A DNA stretch of 64,000 nt from Janthinobacterium sp. BJB426. Its GTDB lineage: Bacteria > Pseudomonadota > Gammaproteobacteria > Burkholderiales > Burkholderiaceae_D. Under the pieces are notes generated by a model. It searched no databases. It was not told where the DNA came from and was given only the letters and a program-made list of their open reading frames with translations. The translations under genes and the position numbers were made by a program. Location: NCBI RefSeq assembly GCF_002735705.1, contig NZ_PDZL01000003.1, positions 62,001 to 126,000 on the forward strand. The letters are read 5' to 3'. Of this stretch, positions 11,349-20,398 are shown piece by piece (position 1 is the stretch's first letter; every line of letters begins with the position of its first letter).

Positions 11349-12827
11349 TTGAATGGAATTGCCATTACCGCTCATACCTTACCACTGGATAACGCCTTTG
11401 CGGCCTTGCCGCCCGCGTTCTACACGCGCTTGATGCCCACGCCCCTGCCCGCCCCGTATTTCGTGGCCGCCAGCGCGCCAGCCGCTAGCCTGATCGGCCT
11501 CGACGCCGCGCGCCTGGCCGAGTCCGCTTACGTGGAACTGCTGAGCGGCAATGCGGTTGCCGAGCGCTCGCTGCCCCTGTCGGCCGTGTATTCGGGCCAC
11601 CAGTTCGGCGTCTGGGCCGGCCAGCTGGGCGATGGCCGCGCCATCCTGCTGGGCGATATCGCCACAGAAACCGGTCCGATGGAGCTGCAGCTGAAAGGCG
11701 CCGGCGCCACGCCGTATTCGCGCATGGGCGACGGACGCGCCGTGCTGCGCTCGTCCATCCGCGAATTCCTGTGCTCGGAAGCCATGGCGGCGCTGGGCAT
11801 TCCCACCTCGCGCGCGCTGTCCATCATGGGTTCGCAGCAAGGCATCATGCGTGAAACAGTCGAGACTGCCGCCGTCGTCACGCGCATGGCGCCCAGTTTT
11901 GTGCGCTTCGGCTCGTTCGAACACTGGTTTTACCGCAAGCAGCCGGACGAGCTGAAAATCCTTGCCGATTACGTCATCGACAGTTTTTATCCCCATTTGC
12001 GCGCTGCATCAAATCCATATCAAGCCTTGCTGGCCGAAGTGAGCGTGCGCACGGCGCACATGATTGCGCACTGGCAAGCCGTGGGCTTCATGCATGGCGT
12101 CATGAACACGGACAATATGTCGATCCTGGGGCTGACGCTCGATTACGGCCCCTTCGGCTTCATGGAAGCGTTTGATGCCGAGCACATCTGCAACCATACT
12201 GACCAGCAGGGCCGCTATTCCTACGCCAACCAGCCGCAGGTGGGCCACTGGAACTGCTATGCGCTGGGCCAGGCCCTGCTGCCGCTGATCGGCGAAGTGG
12301 AACTGGCGCAGGCTGCGCTGGACAGCTACCAGCCGGCCTTTGCGGAGAAGATGAATGCCTTGCTGCGCGCCAAGCTGGGCTTGCGCTCGGCGCAAGACGA
12401 CGATACGGCGCTGTTCGACAGCATGTTTGCGCTGATGCAAGCCAATCACGTGGATTTCACGAACTTCTTCCGCGCTCTGGCGACTCTGCAAGTGGCGGCC
12501 CCCGAGCACGACACGGTGCTGCGCGACCTGTTCATCGACCGCCCCGCCTTCGATGCGTGGGCGGCACAATACCGCGCGCGCCTGTTGCAAGAGCACAGCG
12601 TCGATGCCGAACGGCAAACAGCGATGAACCTGGTCAACCCGAAATACGTGCTGCGCAACTACCTGGCGCAAGTGGCCATCGAAAAAGCCCAGCAGCACGA
12701 TTACACGGAAGTGGCGAAATTGCTGGAAATACTGCAAAAGCCATTTGACGAACAGCCTGAACACCAGCACTATGCGGCCCTGCCGCCCGACTGGGCCAGC
12801 CACCTTGAAGTCAGTTGCTCATCCTGA
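11349..12827 (+). CDS. selO: SelO protein adenylyltransferase (YdiU/UPF0061)
   Basis: A pseudokinase-fold enzyme that transfers AMP to Ser/Thr/Tyr of target proteins and is linked to oxidative-stress control. Family signatures are intact: [81 protein letters not shown], and the C-terminus LEVSCSS with Cys in place of the eukaryotic selenocysteine. The frame is open from 11190, but family length (about 480-490 residues) and a -10-like box at 11305 favour TTG at 11349 (492 residues). No good ribosome-binding site is visible, so the start is uncertain. msrB follows after 9 bases, a fitting oxidative-stress pair. Confidence 0.92.
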   Translation: MNGIAITAHTLPLDNAFAALPPAFYTRLMPTPLPAPYFVAASAPAASLIGLDAARLAESAYVELLSGNAVAERSLPLSAVYSGHQFGVWAGQLGDGRAILLGDIATETGPMELQLKGAGATPYSRMGDGRAVLRSSIREFLCSEAMAALGIPTSRALSIMGSQQGIMRETVETAAVVTRMAPSFVRFGSFEHWFYRKQPDELKILADYVIDSFYPHLRAASNPYQALLAEVSVRTAHMIAHWQAVGFMHGVMNTDNMSILGLTLDYGPFGFMEAFDAEHICNHTDQQGRYSYANQPQVGHWNCYALGQALLPLIGEVELAQAALDSYQPAFAEKMNALLRAKLGLRSAQDDDTALFDSMFALMQANHVDFTNFFRALATLQVAAPEHDTVLRDLFIDRPAFDAWAAQYRARLLQEHSVDAERQTAMNLVNPKYVLRNYLAQVAIEKAQQHDYTEVAKLLEILQKPFDEQPEHQHYAALPPDWASHLEVSCSS

Positions 12828-12836
12828 GGAGTCATT

Positions 12837-13238
12837 ATGACCACGAATAAAGTCAAAAAAACCGACGCCGAATGGCGCGCCATGCTCGACTCGATGCAAT
12901 ACGAAGTCACGCGCCACGCAACCACGGAACGCGCGTTCACGGGCAAGTTCTGGGACCACCATGAACATGGCATCTATACCTGCGTCTGCTGCAACACGCC
13001 CCTGTTTGCCTCGGATACGAAGTTCGATTCCGGCTGCGGCTGGCCCAGCTATTTCCAGGCCCTCGACCCGGCCAACGTGACGGAGATCGTCGACCGTACC
13101 CACGGCATGCTGCGCACGGAAATCGTCTGCGCCGTCTGCGACGCCCACCTGGGCCACGTCTTCCCGGACGGCCCGCCACCGACCGGCTTGCGCTACTGCA
13201 TCAATTCGGCCTCCTTGCGCTTCGATCCGCAGCCTTGA
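12837..13238 (+). CDS. msrB: Peptide-methionine (R)-S-oxide reductase
   Basis: A 133-residue repair enzyme that reduces the R-epimer of methionine sulfoxide in proteins, using thioredoxin. It has two zinc-binding Cys pairs ([11 protein letters not shown] and [11 protein letters not shown]) and the catalytic Cys in [18 protein letters not shown] and HGMLRTE are further family marks. CCTGAGGAG precedes the ATG. It sits 9 bases after selO and is probably cotranscribed with it. No signal peptide, so cytosolic. Confidence 0.96.
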   Translation: MTTNKVKKTDAEWRAMLDSMQYEVTRHATTERAFTGKFWDHHEHGIYTCVCCNTPLFASDTKFDSGCGWPSYFQALDPANVTEIVDRTHGMLRTEIVCAVCDAHLGHVFPDGPPPTGLRYCINSASLRFDPQP

Positions 13239-13245
13239 TGCTGGC

Positions 13246-13274
13246 AATGGCTTGGGCCTTGCTCCTAAGCCATT
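13246..13274 (+). terminator. Hairpin after msrB
   Basis: A perfect 8-bp stem, AATGGCTT / AAGCCATT, with a 13-base loop just past the msrB stop. There is no U-tract, so it may be a factor-dependent end or an mRNA-stabilising hairpin. CTAAG recurs on its downstream side. Confidence 0.45.
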
Positions 13275-13313
13275 CCTAAGATGATTCTAATAAGACCAGT
13301 GTAAAGTCTCGCC

Positions 13314-13943
13314 ATGAAATTTCTATTCGACCTATTCCCCCTGATCGCCTTCTTCGCCGCCTTCAAACTGGGCGGCATGTATGAAGCGGCCACGCACGAT
13401 TTCGTGCAGCAATATTTGTCCGGCTTCGTGTCTGGCGGCCTGATCAAAGCCGACCAGGCGCCGTGGATACTCGCCACCCTCGTCGGCATCGTCGCCACGG
13501 CTTGCCAGGTCAGCTATCTGCTGCTGCGCGGACGCAAGGTGGACGGCATGCTGTGGCTGTCGCTGTTCATCTTTGTCGTGTTCGGCGGCGCCAGCATTTA
13601 CCTGCATGACGATTTCTTCCTGAAATGGAAGCCGACCCTGATCTACTGGCTGTCCGGCCTCGCCCTCCTGATCGCCCAGGTGGGTTTCAAGAAAAACCTG
13701 ATCCGCAAGACCATGGAAGCGCAGGTGCAATTGCCTGATGCCGTATGGAACCAGTTGCTGGCCGCATGGATCATTTTCTTTGGCGCCATCGGCGCACTGA
13801 ACCTGTTCGTCGCCTTCGTGCTGTACAAGGGCGACATGGCTGCCTGGGTCAGCTTCAAGGCGTTTGGCGCGACGGGCATCTTCTTTGCCTTCATCGTGGC
13901 GCAAACCCTGTTCCTGGCTAAACATATCAAGGAAGACGCATGA
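13314..13943 (+). CDS. yciB: Septation protein A family inner-membrane protein (YciB)
   Basis: A 209-residue integral membrane protein with five to six hydrophobic helices. It starts MKFLFDLFPLIAFFAAFK, a hallmark of the YciB/IspZ family, and contains KPTLIYWLSGLALL and WNQLLAAWIIFFGAIGALNL. The family affects cell division and envelope integrity; its biochemical role is unsettled. The bolA-like gene overlaps its stop, and this pair followed by ppiC is a common order in betaproteobacteria. Confidence 0.94.
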   Translation: MKFLFDLFPLIAFFAAFKLGGMYEAATHDFVQQYLSGFVSGGLIKADQAPWILATLVGIVATACQVSYLLLRGRKVDGMLWLSLFIFVVFGGASIYLHDDFFLKWKPTLIYWLSGLALLIAQVGFKKNLIRKTMEAQVQLPDAVWNQLLAAWIIFFGAIGALNLFVAFVLYKGDMAAWVSFKAFGATGIFFAFIVAQTLFLAKHIKEDA

Positions 13944-14242
13944 TGAGCACCACCACCGAAAACACCGCGCCGGAAACGCGCATGCAGCGTATTCGTACCC
14001 GCCTTGAAACGGCACTTTCCCCTCTGGAATGCGTGCTGGAAGACGACTCGGCGCGCCACCGGGGCCATGCCGGCGCAGCCTCCGGCGGAGGCCATTACAA
14101 TCTACGCATTATTTCTAATCAATTTGAGGGGCTCAGGCTCGTCATGCGCCATCGACTGGTGTATGATTCCGTGCACGATATGATGCATAATGAGATACAT
14201 GCATTGGCGATTGTGGCCCTGGCGCCGTCCGAAGTAGTGTAA
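13940..14242 (+). CDS. BolA-family protein
   Basis: A 100-residue protein of the BolA/IbaG fold, which works with monothiol glutaredoxins in iron-sulfur cluster trafficking and stress response. The core is residues 15-95: IRTRLETALSPLECVLEDDS, HYNLRIISNQFEGLRLVMRHRLVYD and EIHALAIVALAP. The metal-binding His of the family is present in SAxHxGH-like form (SARHRGHAG). It overlaps the yciB stop; ATG at 13940 or 13943 could both serve AAGGAA. Confidence 0.9.
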   Translation: MMSTTTENTAPETRMQRIRTRLETALSPLECVLEDDSARHRGHAGAASGGGHYNLRIISNQFEGLRLVMRHRLVYDSVHDMMHNEIHALAIVALAPSEVV

Positions 14243-14326
14243 GGATGGCGTTTTGGCGTACCCGAGCCATGTTATCAATTTCTTTCCATGCGTTTTTTAC
14301 GAAACTTTCCCTAACAGGATTTAATA

Positions 14327-15106
14327 ATGACTTTTAAGCCAGCCCGCTTGCTGATCGCACTACTCGCCGTTGTCGCGGTACCTGTTTTTGCGCAAAATGT
14401 TGCCGTTGTTAATGGCAAGCCTATCCCATCGTCGCGCGTTGATGCAGTCGTCAAGCAAGTCGTCGCCCAAGGCCAGCAACCGGATTCGCCGCAACTGCGC
14501 GAAATGATCAAGAAGGACTTGATCGGCCGTGAAGTGCTGATGCAAGAAGCGGAAAACAAAGGTTTCGGTAAAGATGCAGCCGTCAAGCAGCAAATCGAGA
14601 ACGCACGCCAGGCCATCGTCATCAACGCCCTGGTCGGCGACTACCTGAAAAAGAACCCTGTCAACGACGCTGAAATCAAGGCGGAATACGACCGCTTCGT
14701 GGCCCAGACCGGCGACAAGGAATACCACGTGCGCCACATCCTGGTCAGCACCGAAGCGGAAGCGAAAGACATCATCGCCAAGCTGAAAGGTGGCGCCAAG
14801 TTCGAAGACCTGGCCAAGCAATCGAAAGATGCCGGTTCGGCCGACAATGGCGGCGACCTGGACTGGGCAGCGCCATCGTCCTTCCCGAAAGTCTTCTCCG
14901 ACGCCTTCGTGAAACTGCAAAAAGGCCAGGTCACCGACACCCCGGTGCAAACGCCTAACGGTTTCCACGTGATCAAGCTGGACGACACCCGCGCGGCAAA
15001 ACTGCCGACCCTGGAAGAAGTCAAGCCACAGATCGCCGAAGCGCTGCAGCAAAAGAAACTGCAAGCGTATCAGGAAGAAATGATCAAAAAAGCAAAAGTT
15101 CAGTAA
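14327..15106 (+). CDS. Parvulin-type peptidyl-prolyl isomerase, copy 1
   Basis: A 259-residue exported foldase. Residues 1-20 form a Sec signal ending VFAQN. A SurA-like N-terminal helical region follows, then a PpiC rotamase domain at about 130-230 (YHVRHILVSTEAEAK, GGDLDWAAPSSFPKVF, TPNGFHVIKLDD). It should help fold periplasmic and outer-membrane proteins. The next gene is a close paralogue in tandem. AACAGG lies before the ATG. Confidence 0.93.
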   Translation: MTFKPARLLIALLAVVAVPVFAQNVAVVNGKPIPSSRVDAVVKQVVAQGQQPDSPQLREMIKKDLIGREVLMQEAENKGFGKDAAVKQQIENARQAIVINALVGDYLKKNPVNDAEIKAEYDRFVAQTGDKEYHVRHILVSTEAEAKDIIAKLKGGAKFEDLAKQSKDAGSADNGGDLDWAAPSSFPKVFSDAFVKLQKGQVTDTPVQTPNGFHVIKLDDTRAAKLPTLEEVKPQIAEALQQKKLQAYQEEMIKKAKVQ

Positions 15107-15118
15107 GAACTGACTTCC

Positions 15119-15140
15119 CCGGCGCCCTTTTCGGCGCCGG
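15119..15140 (+). terminator. GC-rich hairpin between the two isomerase genes
   Basis: An 8-bp stem, CCGGCGCC / GGCGCCGG, with a 6-base loop after the first copy's stop. Only a weak T-rich stretch follows, so it may act as a partial terminator or mRNA stabiliser. Confidence 0.5.
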
Positions 15141-15222
15141 TCGTGTATTCTGCGCCTGAATGCGCACTGCACGTCAGTCGCGATCTTTTGTATCGGTTTT
15201 TGTATACTTATTAGGAATGAAC

Positions 15223-15999
15223 ATGATTTTGAAGCCAGCCCGCCTGATCTTAGCCCTGGTCGCCGTTGTAGCGATCCCTGCGTTCGCGCAAAACGTGGCC
15301 ACCGTGAATGGCAAGGCCATCCCGTCGTCGCGCGTCGACCAGGTCGTCAAGCAAGTCGTCGCCCAAGGCAAACAAGCGGATTCGCCGCAACTGCGCGAAG
15401 CCATCAAGAAAGACCTGATCGGCCGTGAAGTGCTGATCCAGGAAGCCGACAAGCAAGGCTACGGCACGCGTCCGGAAGTCAAGTCGCAGATCGACAATGC
15501 CCGTCAAAGCATCATCATCAACGCCCTGCTGGCCGACTACGTCAAGAAAAACCCCGTCAAGGACGCTGAAATCAAGGCCGAATACGACAAGTTCAAGGCG
15601 CAAGCGGGCGACAAGGAATACCATGCACGCCACATCCTGGTGGCCACCGAAGCGGAAGCGAAAGACATCATCGCCAAGCTGAAAGGCGGCGCCAAGTTCG
15701 AAGAACTGGCGAAAGTATCGAAAGACGGCTCCGCAGCCAATGGCGGCGACTTGGACTGGGCCAGCCCAGCTTCGTACGTGAAGCCATTCTCCGACGCCAT
15801 GGTCGCCCTGAAACCAGGCCAGGTCACGCAAACGCCAGTGCAATCGCAATTCGGCTTCCACGTGATCAAGCTGGAAGAAACCCGTCCGACGAAGCTGCCG
15901 GCACTGGAAGAAGTCAAGGGCCAGGTATCCGAATCGCTGCAACAGAAGAAACTCGCCGCTTACCGCGATGAGTTGATGAAGAAGGCAAAAATCCAGTAA
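15223..15999 (+). CDS. Parvulin-type peptidyl-prolyl isomerase, copy 2
   Basis: A 258-residue paralogue of the preceding gene, nearly colinear with it throughout. They share VNGK.IPSSRVD.VVKQVVAQG, KKDLIGREVL and KDIIAKLKGGAKFE. A Sec signal ends AIPAFAQ. The start was set at the ATG at 15223 because AGGA (15213-15216) is at proper distance and it aligns with the start of copy 1; the ATG at 15217 is too close to that site. The rotamase domain is complete (YHARHILVATEAEAK, GGDLDWASPASYV, FGFHVIKLEE). A strong terminator follows. Confidence 0.93.
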   Translation: MILKPARLILALVAVVAIPAFAQNVATVNGKAIPSSRVDQVVKQVVAQGKQADSPQLREAIKKDLIGREVLIQEADKQGYGTRPEVKSQIDNARQSIIINALLADYVKKNPVKDAEIKAEYDKFKAQAGDKEYHARHILVATEAEAKDIIAKLKGGAKFEELAKVSKDGSAANGGDLDWASPASYVKPFSDAMVALKPGQVTQTPVQSQFGFHVIKLEETRPTKLPALEEVKGQVSESLQQKKLAAYRDELMKKAKIQ

Positions 16000-16014
16000 T
16001 ATCGGATGAAGATG

Positions 16015-16042
16015 AAAAGGCGCTCCACGGAGCGCCTTTTTT
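16015..16042 (+). terminator. Intrinsic terminator after the isomerase pair
   Basis: AAAA, then GGCGCTCC / GGAGCGCC closing on a tiny loop, then six T. It is a textbook rho-independent terminator 15 bases after the stop codon. Confidence 0.9.
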
Positions 16043-16057
16043 ACGCCTGGAGATACC

Positions 16058-16738
16058 ATGAATCTACATCAAGAATTAAAAATCGCGCTGGAAGCGGTTG
16101 CCGAACCGGGCCGTGCGGGGCCCATGCAAGCCTACATGCGCGGCCAGTTTGTGTTCCTGGGCGTGGCAGCGCCGCAGCGGCGGCTGGCCGCCAGGGGCTT
16201 GCTGGCGGGCCTGAAGGGCGTCGATGCCGGGACCTTGCTGCAACATGCGCAACGGCTGTGGCAGCAGCCGCAGCGCGAATACCAGCACGTGGCGCTCGAC
16301 ATGCTGGCCCTGCACCGGCGGCAACTGGACGTCTGCCACCTCCCCGCCCTGCTGGCACTGGCGCGCCAAAGGGCCTGGTGGGACAGCGTGGATGGCATGG
16401 CGGGCATCATCGGCGAGGTGCTGCAGGCGGCGCACCAGCGCGGCGGCGACGGCCATGCGCACATGGCGGGCGCCTTGCGGCATGACGATTTCTGGCTGCG
16501 CCGCATCGCCATGCTGCACCAGTTGGGCTGGCGCGCCGACACGGATGCCGGCTGGCTATTTGACGCGGCCCTCGCGCTGGCGCATGAAGATGAGTTTTTC
16601 ATCCGCAAGGCCATCGGCTGGGCCTTGCGCGATTACGCCCGCCACGCGCCCGAAGCCGTGACGGTATTTGCCAACGCGCACCGCCAGCAACTGTCGCCGC
16701 TCAGCTACCGCGAAGCGCTGAAGCACCAGCCACGCTGA
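16058..16738 (+). CDS. alkD: DNA alkylation repair protein (AlkD-like glycosylase)
   Basis: A 226-residue all-helical HEAT-like repeat protein that excises N3- and N7-alkylated purines. Motifs fit AlkD: VFLGVAAPQRRLAAR, the active-site stretch WWDSVDGMAGIIG with its catalytic Asp, FWLRRIAMLHQLGW and EFFIRKAIGWALRDYARHAPEAV. CTGGAGATACC sits before the ATG. It starts 16 bases after the terminator of the preceding gene and is probably transcribed alone. Confidence 0.92.
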   Translation: MNLHQELKIALEAVAEPGRAGPMQAYMRGQFVFLGVAAPQRRLAARGLLAGLKGVDAGTLLQHAQRLWQQPQREYQHVALDMLALHRRQLDVCHLPALLALARQRAWWDSVDGMAGIIGEVLQAAHQRGGDGHAHMAGALRHDDFWLRRIAMLHQLGWRADTDAGWLFDAALALAHEDEFFIRKAIGWALRDYARHAPEAVTVFANAHRQQLSPLSYREALKHQPR

Positions 16739-16769
16739 ACGCCGGCCCACCGAGCTTCACAACCGAGAT

Positions 16770-17663
16770 TCACAGCCGCTTGTGCATGCGCGCCAGCGGC
16801 AGCTTGATGTCGTCAGGCAAGTCCAGGTGAAACTCTTCCGTGACGGCAAAGCCGCTGGCCAGGTACAGCGGCACGCCGGGCAAGGTGGCGGCCAGTTCCA
16901 GGGCAGTAAAACCGGCAGCCAGGGCCTGGCGTTCGCAATGGCGCATCAGCATGCTGCCCAGGCCCTGGCGCGCGGCAGCGGGTTCGACAAAGAAGGCGCG
17001 GATGCGGCCCGGCTGGCTGGCCGGATCGAGCAGCGGGTCCGGCCCGCTCTTGGCGCGGTCGGCGCCATACAGGGTGGCGCGCTGGCTCCAGCCGCCGCAA
17101 GCCAGCATGGCGCCATCGCGTTCGATGACGAAATACGTCCGGTCGGCAACGAGTTGCGTATCGACGCCGAACACGTGGCGCGTCACGGACGCGGCCTGTT
17201 CCTGCGTATAAAATCCCGCGCTCAGTTCCACGCCGGAACGGGTGATCAGCGCATTCATGGCCGGTACATCGGCCGGCAGCGCCACGCGCAAGCTGCTCAA
17301 AGCGCCAAAGCTGAACCAGGCACGGCGGATGCGGCCCTGCTCCACTTCATACGTCGCCACCAGTTCCTGTGCCGACACGCCATCGTCCGTGTCGCCATGG
17401 ACGATTTCATGGTCGATCACCAGCTTGCCGCAGGCTATGCGCTTGAGCAACTGCGCCCGCGGCCGGCTGGCGGCAAAGCGGGCCGTGAAACGGGGGCCGA
17501 TCTGCGCGCTGCCCGTGGCCAGCAAGGTGTCGGGGTGCTGGAATTGCTGTGCGTCATCGGCATAGATGGCCAGCAAGGCTGGCACGTCGTGTGCGTTATA
17601 GGCGTCCAGTTGTGCCTGGATCACCGCCGTTGGCGAAATGAGTGTATCGTTGGCAAGCGCCAT
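16770..17663 (-). CDS. SnoaL-like domain fused to a GNAT acetyltransferase
   Basis: A two-domain protein of about 297 residues. The first ~120 residues have the NTF2/SnoaL-like pattern (VIQAQLDAYNAHDVPALLAIYADDAQ). From about residue 130 a GNAT domain starts (LPADVPAMNALITRSG, YFVIERDGAMLACGGW), with the acetyl-CoA loop in VEPAAARQGLGSMLMRHCE. The target is unknown. The open frame extends to a TTG at 17699; I prefer ATG at 17663, where the SnoaL domain begins. The two domains are normally separate proteins, so this is a fusion. Confidence 0.8.
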   Translation of the reverse strand: MALANDTLISPTAVIQAQLDAYNAHDVPALLAIYADDAQQFQHPDTLLATGSAQIGPRFTARFAASRPRAQLLKRIACGKLVIDHEIVHGDTDDGVSAQELVATYEVEQGRIRRAWFSFGALSSLRVALPADVPAMNALITRSGVELSAGFYTQEQAASVTRHVFGVDTQLVADRTYFVIERDGAMLACGGWSQRATLYGADRAKSGPDPLLDPASQPGRIRAFFVEPAAARQGLGSMLMRHCERQALAAGFTALELAATLPGVPLYLASGFAVTEEFHLDLPDDIKLPLARMHKRL

Positions 17664-17828
17664 GCGTGCACCTGTTGTGATGTGGTTGGAAAGTTGCAAA
17701 GCGTAACACTGTCGCTCCTGTCGCGGCGCGGTTTGCTGCGATAATTGTAAGATTCATTATAAGATTCACCGCAAGAGACATCTTGCGGCGTCACCAATCA
17801 ATCGCAAATCGCAGCAGGAGTAGATATC

Positions 17829-18722
17829 ATGAAATGGGAAGGCAATCGCGAAAGCGACAATGTGGAAGATCGCCGTGGCGAAGACGGCGGTGGGAGCGGC
17901 GGTGGCGGCGGCTTTGGTTTCGGCGGGCGCTCGATCGGCATCGGCACCATCGTCATCGCCCTCGTCGGCTCGTATGTGCTGGGCGTCAATCCCTTGACTT
18001 TGCTCAACCTGCTCAGCGGCGGTGGCGGCCAGATCAGCACCCAGCAAAGCCAGGCGCCGGCGCGCCAGCCACCCGAATCGGACGACATGGCCCGCTTCGT
18101 GAAGACCGTGCTGGCCGATACGGAAGACACGTGGGGCGCCCTGTTCAAGGCCGAAGGCGGCAGCTACGTGAAACCCAAGCTGGTACTGTTTTCCGGCAGC
18201 ACGCCGACGGCTTGCGGCACGGGCCAGAGCGCCAGCGGGCCGTTCTACTGCCCCGGCGACCAGAAAGTCTATCTGGACCTCGACTTCTTCAACCTGATGC
18301 AGCAGCGCTTCAAGGTCTCGGGCGAATTTGCCGAAGCCTACGTGATCGCGCATGAAGTGGGTCACCACGTGCAGAACCTGATGGGCTTGTCCGAAAAGGT
18401 CGACAAGGCCCGCCGCACGCAATCGGAGCGCCAGGCCAACGCCATGTCCGTGCGCCTGGAATTGCAGGCCGACTGCTTTGCCGGCGTGTGGGCATATCAC
18501 GCGAACGCCGACCGCAAGATCCTGGAACAAGGCGACGTGGAAGCGGCCCTGAAAGCGGCCACGGCCATCGGCGACGATGCGCTGCAGCGCCAGTCGCAAG
18601 GCCATGTCGTGCCGGATTCGTTTACGCACGGCACCTCGGAACAGCGCGTGCGCTGGTTTACCAAGGGCATCGAAAGCGGCCAGATTGCCCAGTGCAATAC
18701 GTTCGAAGCGCGCCAGTTGTAA
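17829..18722 (+). CDS. ypfJ: Neutral zinc metallopeptidase (YpfJ family)
   Basis: A 297-residue protein with a polar, glycine-rich N-terminus (residues 18-33), one transmembrane helix (about 35-57) and a periplasm-facing metallopeptidase domain. The zinc site is AHEVGHHVQNLMG near residue 178, with the third-ligand region LELQADCFAGVWA. The family is annotated as predicted neutral zinc metallopeptidase, with no defined substrate. AGGAG precedes the ATG. A direct repeat TAAGATTCA lies in the upstream region around 17750. Confidence 0.9.
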   Translation: MKWEGNRESDNVEDRRGEDGGGSGGGGGFGFGGRSIGIGTIVIALVGSYVLGVNPLTLLNLLSGGGGQISTQQSQAPARQPPESDDMARFVKTVLADTEDTWGALFKAEGGSYVKPKLVLFSGSTPTACGTGQSASGPFYCPGDQKVYLDLDFFNLMQQRFKVSGEFAEAYVIAHEVGHHVQNLMGLSEKVDKARRTQSERQANAMSVRLELQADCFAGVWAYHANADRKILEQGDVEAALKAATAIGDDALQRQSQGHVVPDSFTHGTSEQRVRWFTKGIESGQIAQCNTFEARQL

Positions 18723-18731
18723 ATGAATCCA

Positions 18732-18761
18732 CGCATGCCGCCCCGCGCGGGCCGGCATGCG
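18732..18761. terminator. Strong hairpin between convergent genes
   Basis: A 9-bp stem, CGCATGCCG / CGGCATGCG, with a further CCC/GGG inner stem. It lies 10 bases past the ypfJ stop and 7 bases before the stop of the opposing solute-binding-protein gene. There is no T-run. Confidence 0.55.
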
Positions 18762-18767
18762 CATCCA

Positions 18768-19532
18768 TCAGGGCACGCTGACGTCGTAGCGCTTGCCCAG
18801 TCTTTTCAGCTCGCCCGTCTCGATCAGGTTATTCAGTTCCTGGTCGAACTGCAGGCGCAGCTTGTCGAAAGCGGGCGAGCGGGGGAAGGCGAAATAGCCG
18901 TTTTGTATGTCGATGACTTTGGGCAAGGGCTTCACCTGGCGGCCGTAGCCCAGGCGGGCAATGACGGGGTCGGTATTGCGGCGGTTGCTGACAAACACGT
19001 CGACGTGGTTGTGCACCAGCATCTTCAAGCCATTTTCCACATTGTTGGCCACGCTGACCTGCAAGCCGGGCCGCACGCGCTCCCAGTCCGCGCCATAGGC
19101 CCAGCCGTTGAGCAGCACCACCCGGCGGCTCTTCAGCACCGCGTAGTCACCATCCCAGCCGAAGCTGGCGTCCTGGCGCGTATAGAAGACCATCTGGTCC
19201 TGGTAGAACGGCTTGTCGGAAAACGCCATGCTGGCAATGCGCTCGGGCGTCTTGTAGGGGCCGATCAGGATATCGGCCTGGCCCTGCACCAGCATGGCTT
19301 GCGCGCGCGCCCATGGCACCATGCGAAAACGCACGGTATTGCCCGTGCGCGCCGCCATCAGGCGCAGCAGTTCCGCGCCCAGGCCGCCATATTCACCGCT
19401 GTTTTGATACTCGAACACGCGCTCGAACTGCGCGCCCACGGCCAGCAGTTCCCGCGCTGGCGCCTGCGATGGTACAAGCAGCGCAGACCACAGCAGCGCC
19501 AGGGCCAGCAGGCGCCGCCCTGCTCTGCTCAT
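18768..19532 (-). CDS. Periplasmic solute-binding protein, family 3 (amino-acid-like)
   Basis: A 254-residue protein with a Sec signal (residues 1-27, cut near APARE) and an SBP_bac_3 fold: GGLGAELLRLMAARTG, RFRMVPWARAQAMLVQGQADILIG, FVSNRRNTDPVIARLG. Such proteins bind polar amino acids for ABC uptake, or act as orphan sensors. No transporter permease is nearby, so the role is unclear. Its start codon overlaps the nadC stop by one base, so it is the last gene of the nadA-nadC operon. That placement may hint at a link to aspartate or nicotinate-like ligands, which is speculation. Confidence 0.85.
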   Translation of the reverse strand: MSRAGRRLLALALLWSALLVPSQAPARELLAVGAQFERVFEYQNSGEYGGLGAELLRLMAARTGNTVRFRMVPWARAQAMLVQGQADILIGPYKTPERIASMAFSDKPFYQDQMVFYTRQDASFGWDGDYAVLKSRRVVLLNGWAYGADWERVRPGLQVSVANNVENGLKMLVHNHVDVFVSNRRNTDPVIARLGYGRQVKPLPKVIDIQNGYFAFPRSPAFDKLRLQFDQELNNLIETGELKRLGKRYDVSVP

Positions 19533-20398
19533 CAGCCGACGATGCGCAAGGAGTAATCGGTGGCCCGCACATCCTTGGTCAGGCTGCCGATCGAGATGCG
19601 GTCCACGCCCGTTTCGGCAATGGCGCGCACGGTGTCGACATTGATGCCGCCGGACGCTTCCAGCAAGGCGCGGCCCTTGGTAACGGCCACGGCCTCGCGC
19701 ATCATGTCGTTGCTGAAGTTATCGAGCAGGACGGAGACGGCGCCCGCATCCAGCGCTTCCTGCAATTGCGCCAGGGTTTCCACCTCGATTTGCACGGGCA
19801 CGCCCGCGTCGAGGTTGCGCGCGTTTTCCAGGGCCTGGCTGACGCCGCCCGCGGCCGCGATGTGGTTTTCCTTGATCAGGATGCCGTCATACAGGGCCAG
19901 GCGCTGGTTCTTGCCGCCACCCACGCGCACCGCATACTTTTGTGCCAGGCGCAGGCCAGGCAAGGTCTTGCGCGTATCTAAAATGGAGGCCTTGGTGCCG
20001 GCGACCACATCGACATACTGGCGCGTGGCCGTGGCCACGGCCGACAGCAGTTGCAGAAAATTGAGAGCGCTGCGCTCGGCCGTGAGCAAGGCGCGCGCCG
20101 GCGCCTCGATCGTGCAAACGACGCTGTCGGCCGCCATCATGTCGCCTTCGGCGTAATGCCAGGCAATATCGATGCTGCGGTCCAGGCTTTTCATGATGCC
20201 TTCGAACCACGGCGCGCCGCACAGCACGGCCGCTTCGCGCACGATGACACGGGCCGTGACGATATGGTCAGGCGGCACCAGCTCGCCCGTCAGGTCGCAT
20301 TGACCCACGTCTTCCAGCAAGGCGGCCAGCAAATTGCCTTCGAACGCGCGCGCCAGGGCCGGATCGAAAGGAGCGAAAGAATTAACGAGGGTACTCAT
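19532..20398 (-). CDS. nadC: Nicotinate-nucleotide pyrophosphorylase (carboxylating)
   Basis: A 288-residue quinolinate phosphoribosyltransferase: quinolinate plus PRPP gives nicotinate mononucleotide, CO2 and PPi in de novo NAD synthesis. Motifs: [14 protein letters not shown] at the N-terminus, [30 protein letters not shown] and [29 protein letters not shown]. It overlaps nadA by 4 bases (ATGA), so the two are coupled. Confidence 0.96.
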   Translation of the reverse strand: MSTLVNSFAPFDPALARAFEGNLLAALLEDVGQCDLTGELVPPDHIVTARVIVREAAVLCGAPWFEGIMKSLDRSIDIAWHYAEGDMMAADSVVCTIEAPARALLTAERSALNFLQLLSAVATATRQYVDVVAGTKASILDTRKTLPGLRLAQKYAVRVGGGKNQRLALYDGILIKENHIAAAGGVSQALENARNLDAGVPVQIEVETLAQLQEALDAGAVSVLLDNFSNDMMREAVAVTKGRALLEASGGINVDTVRAIAETGVDRISIGSLTKDVRATDYSLRIVG

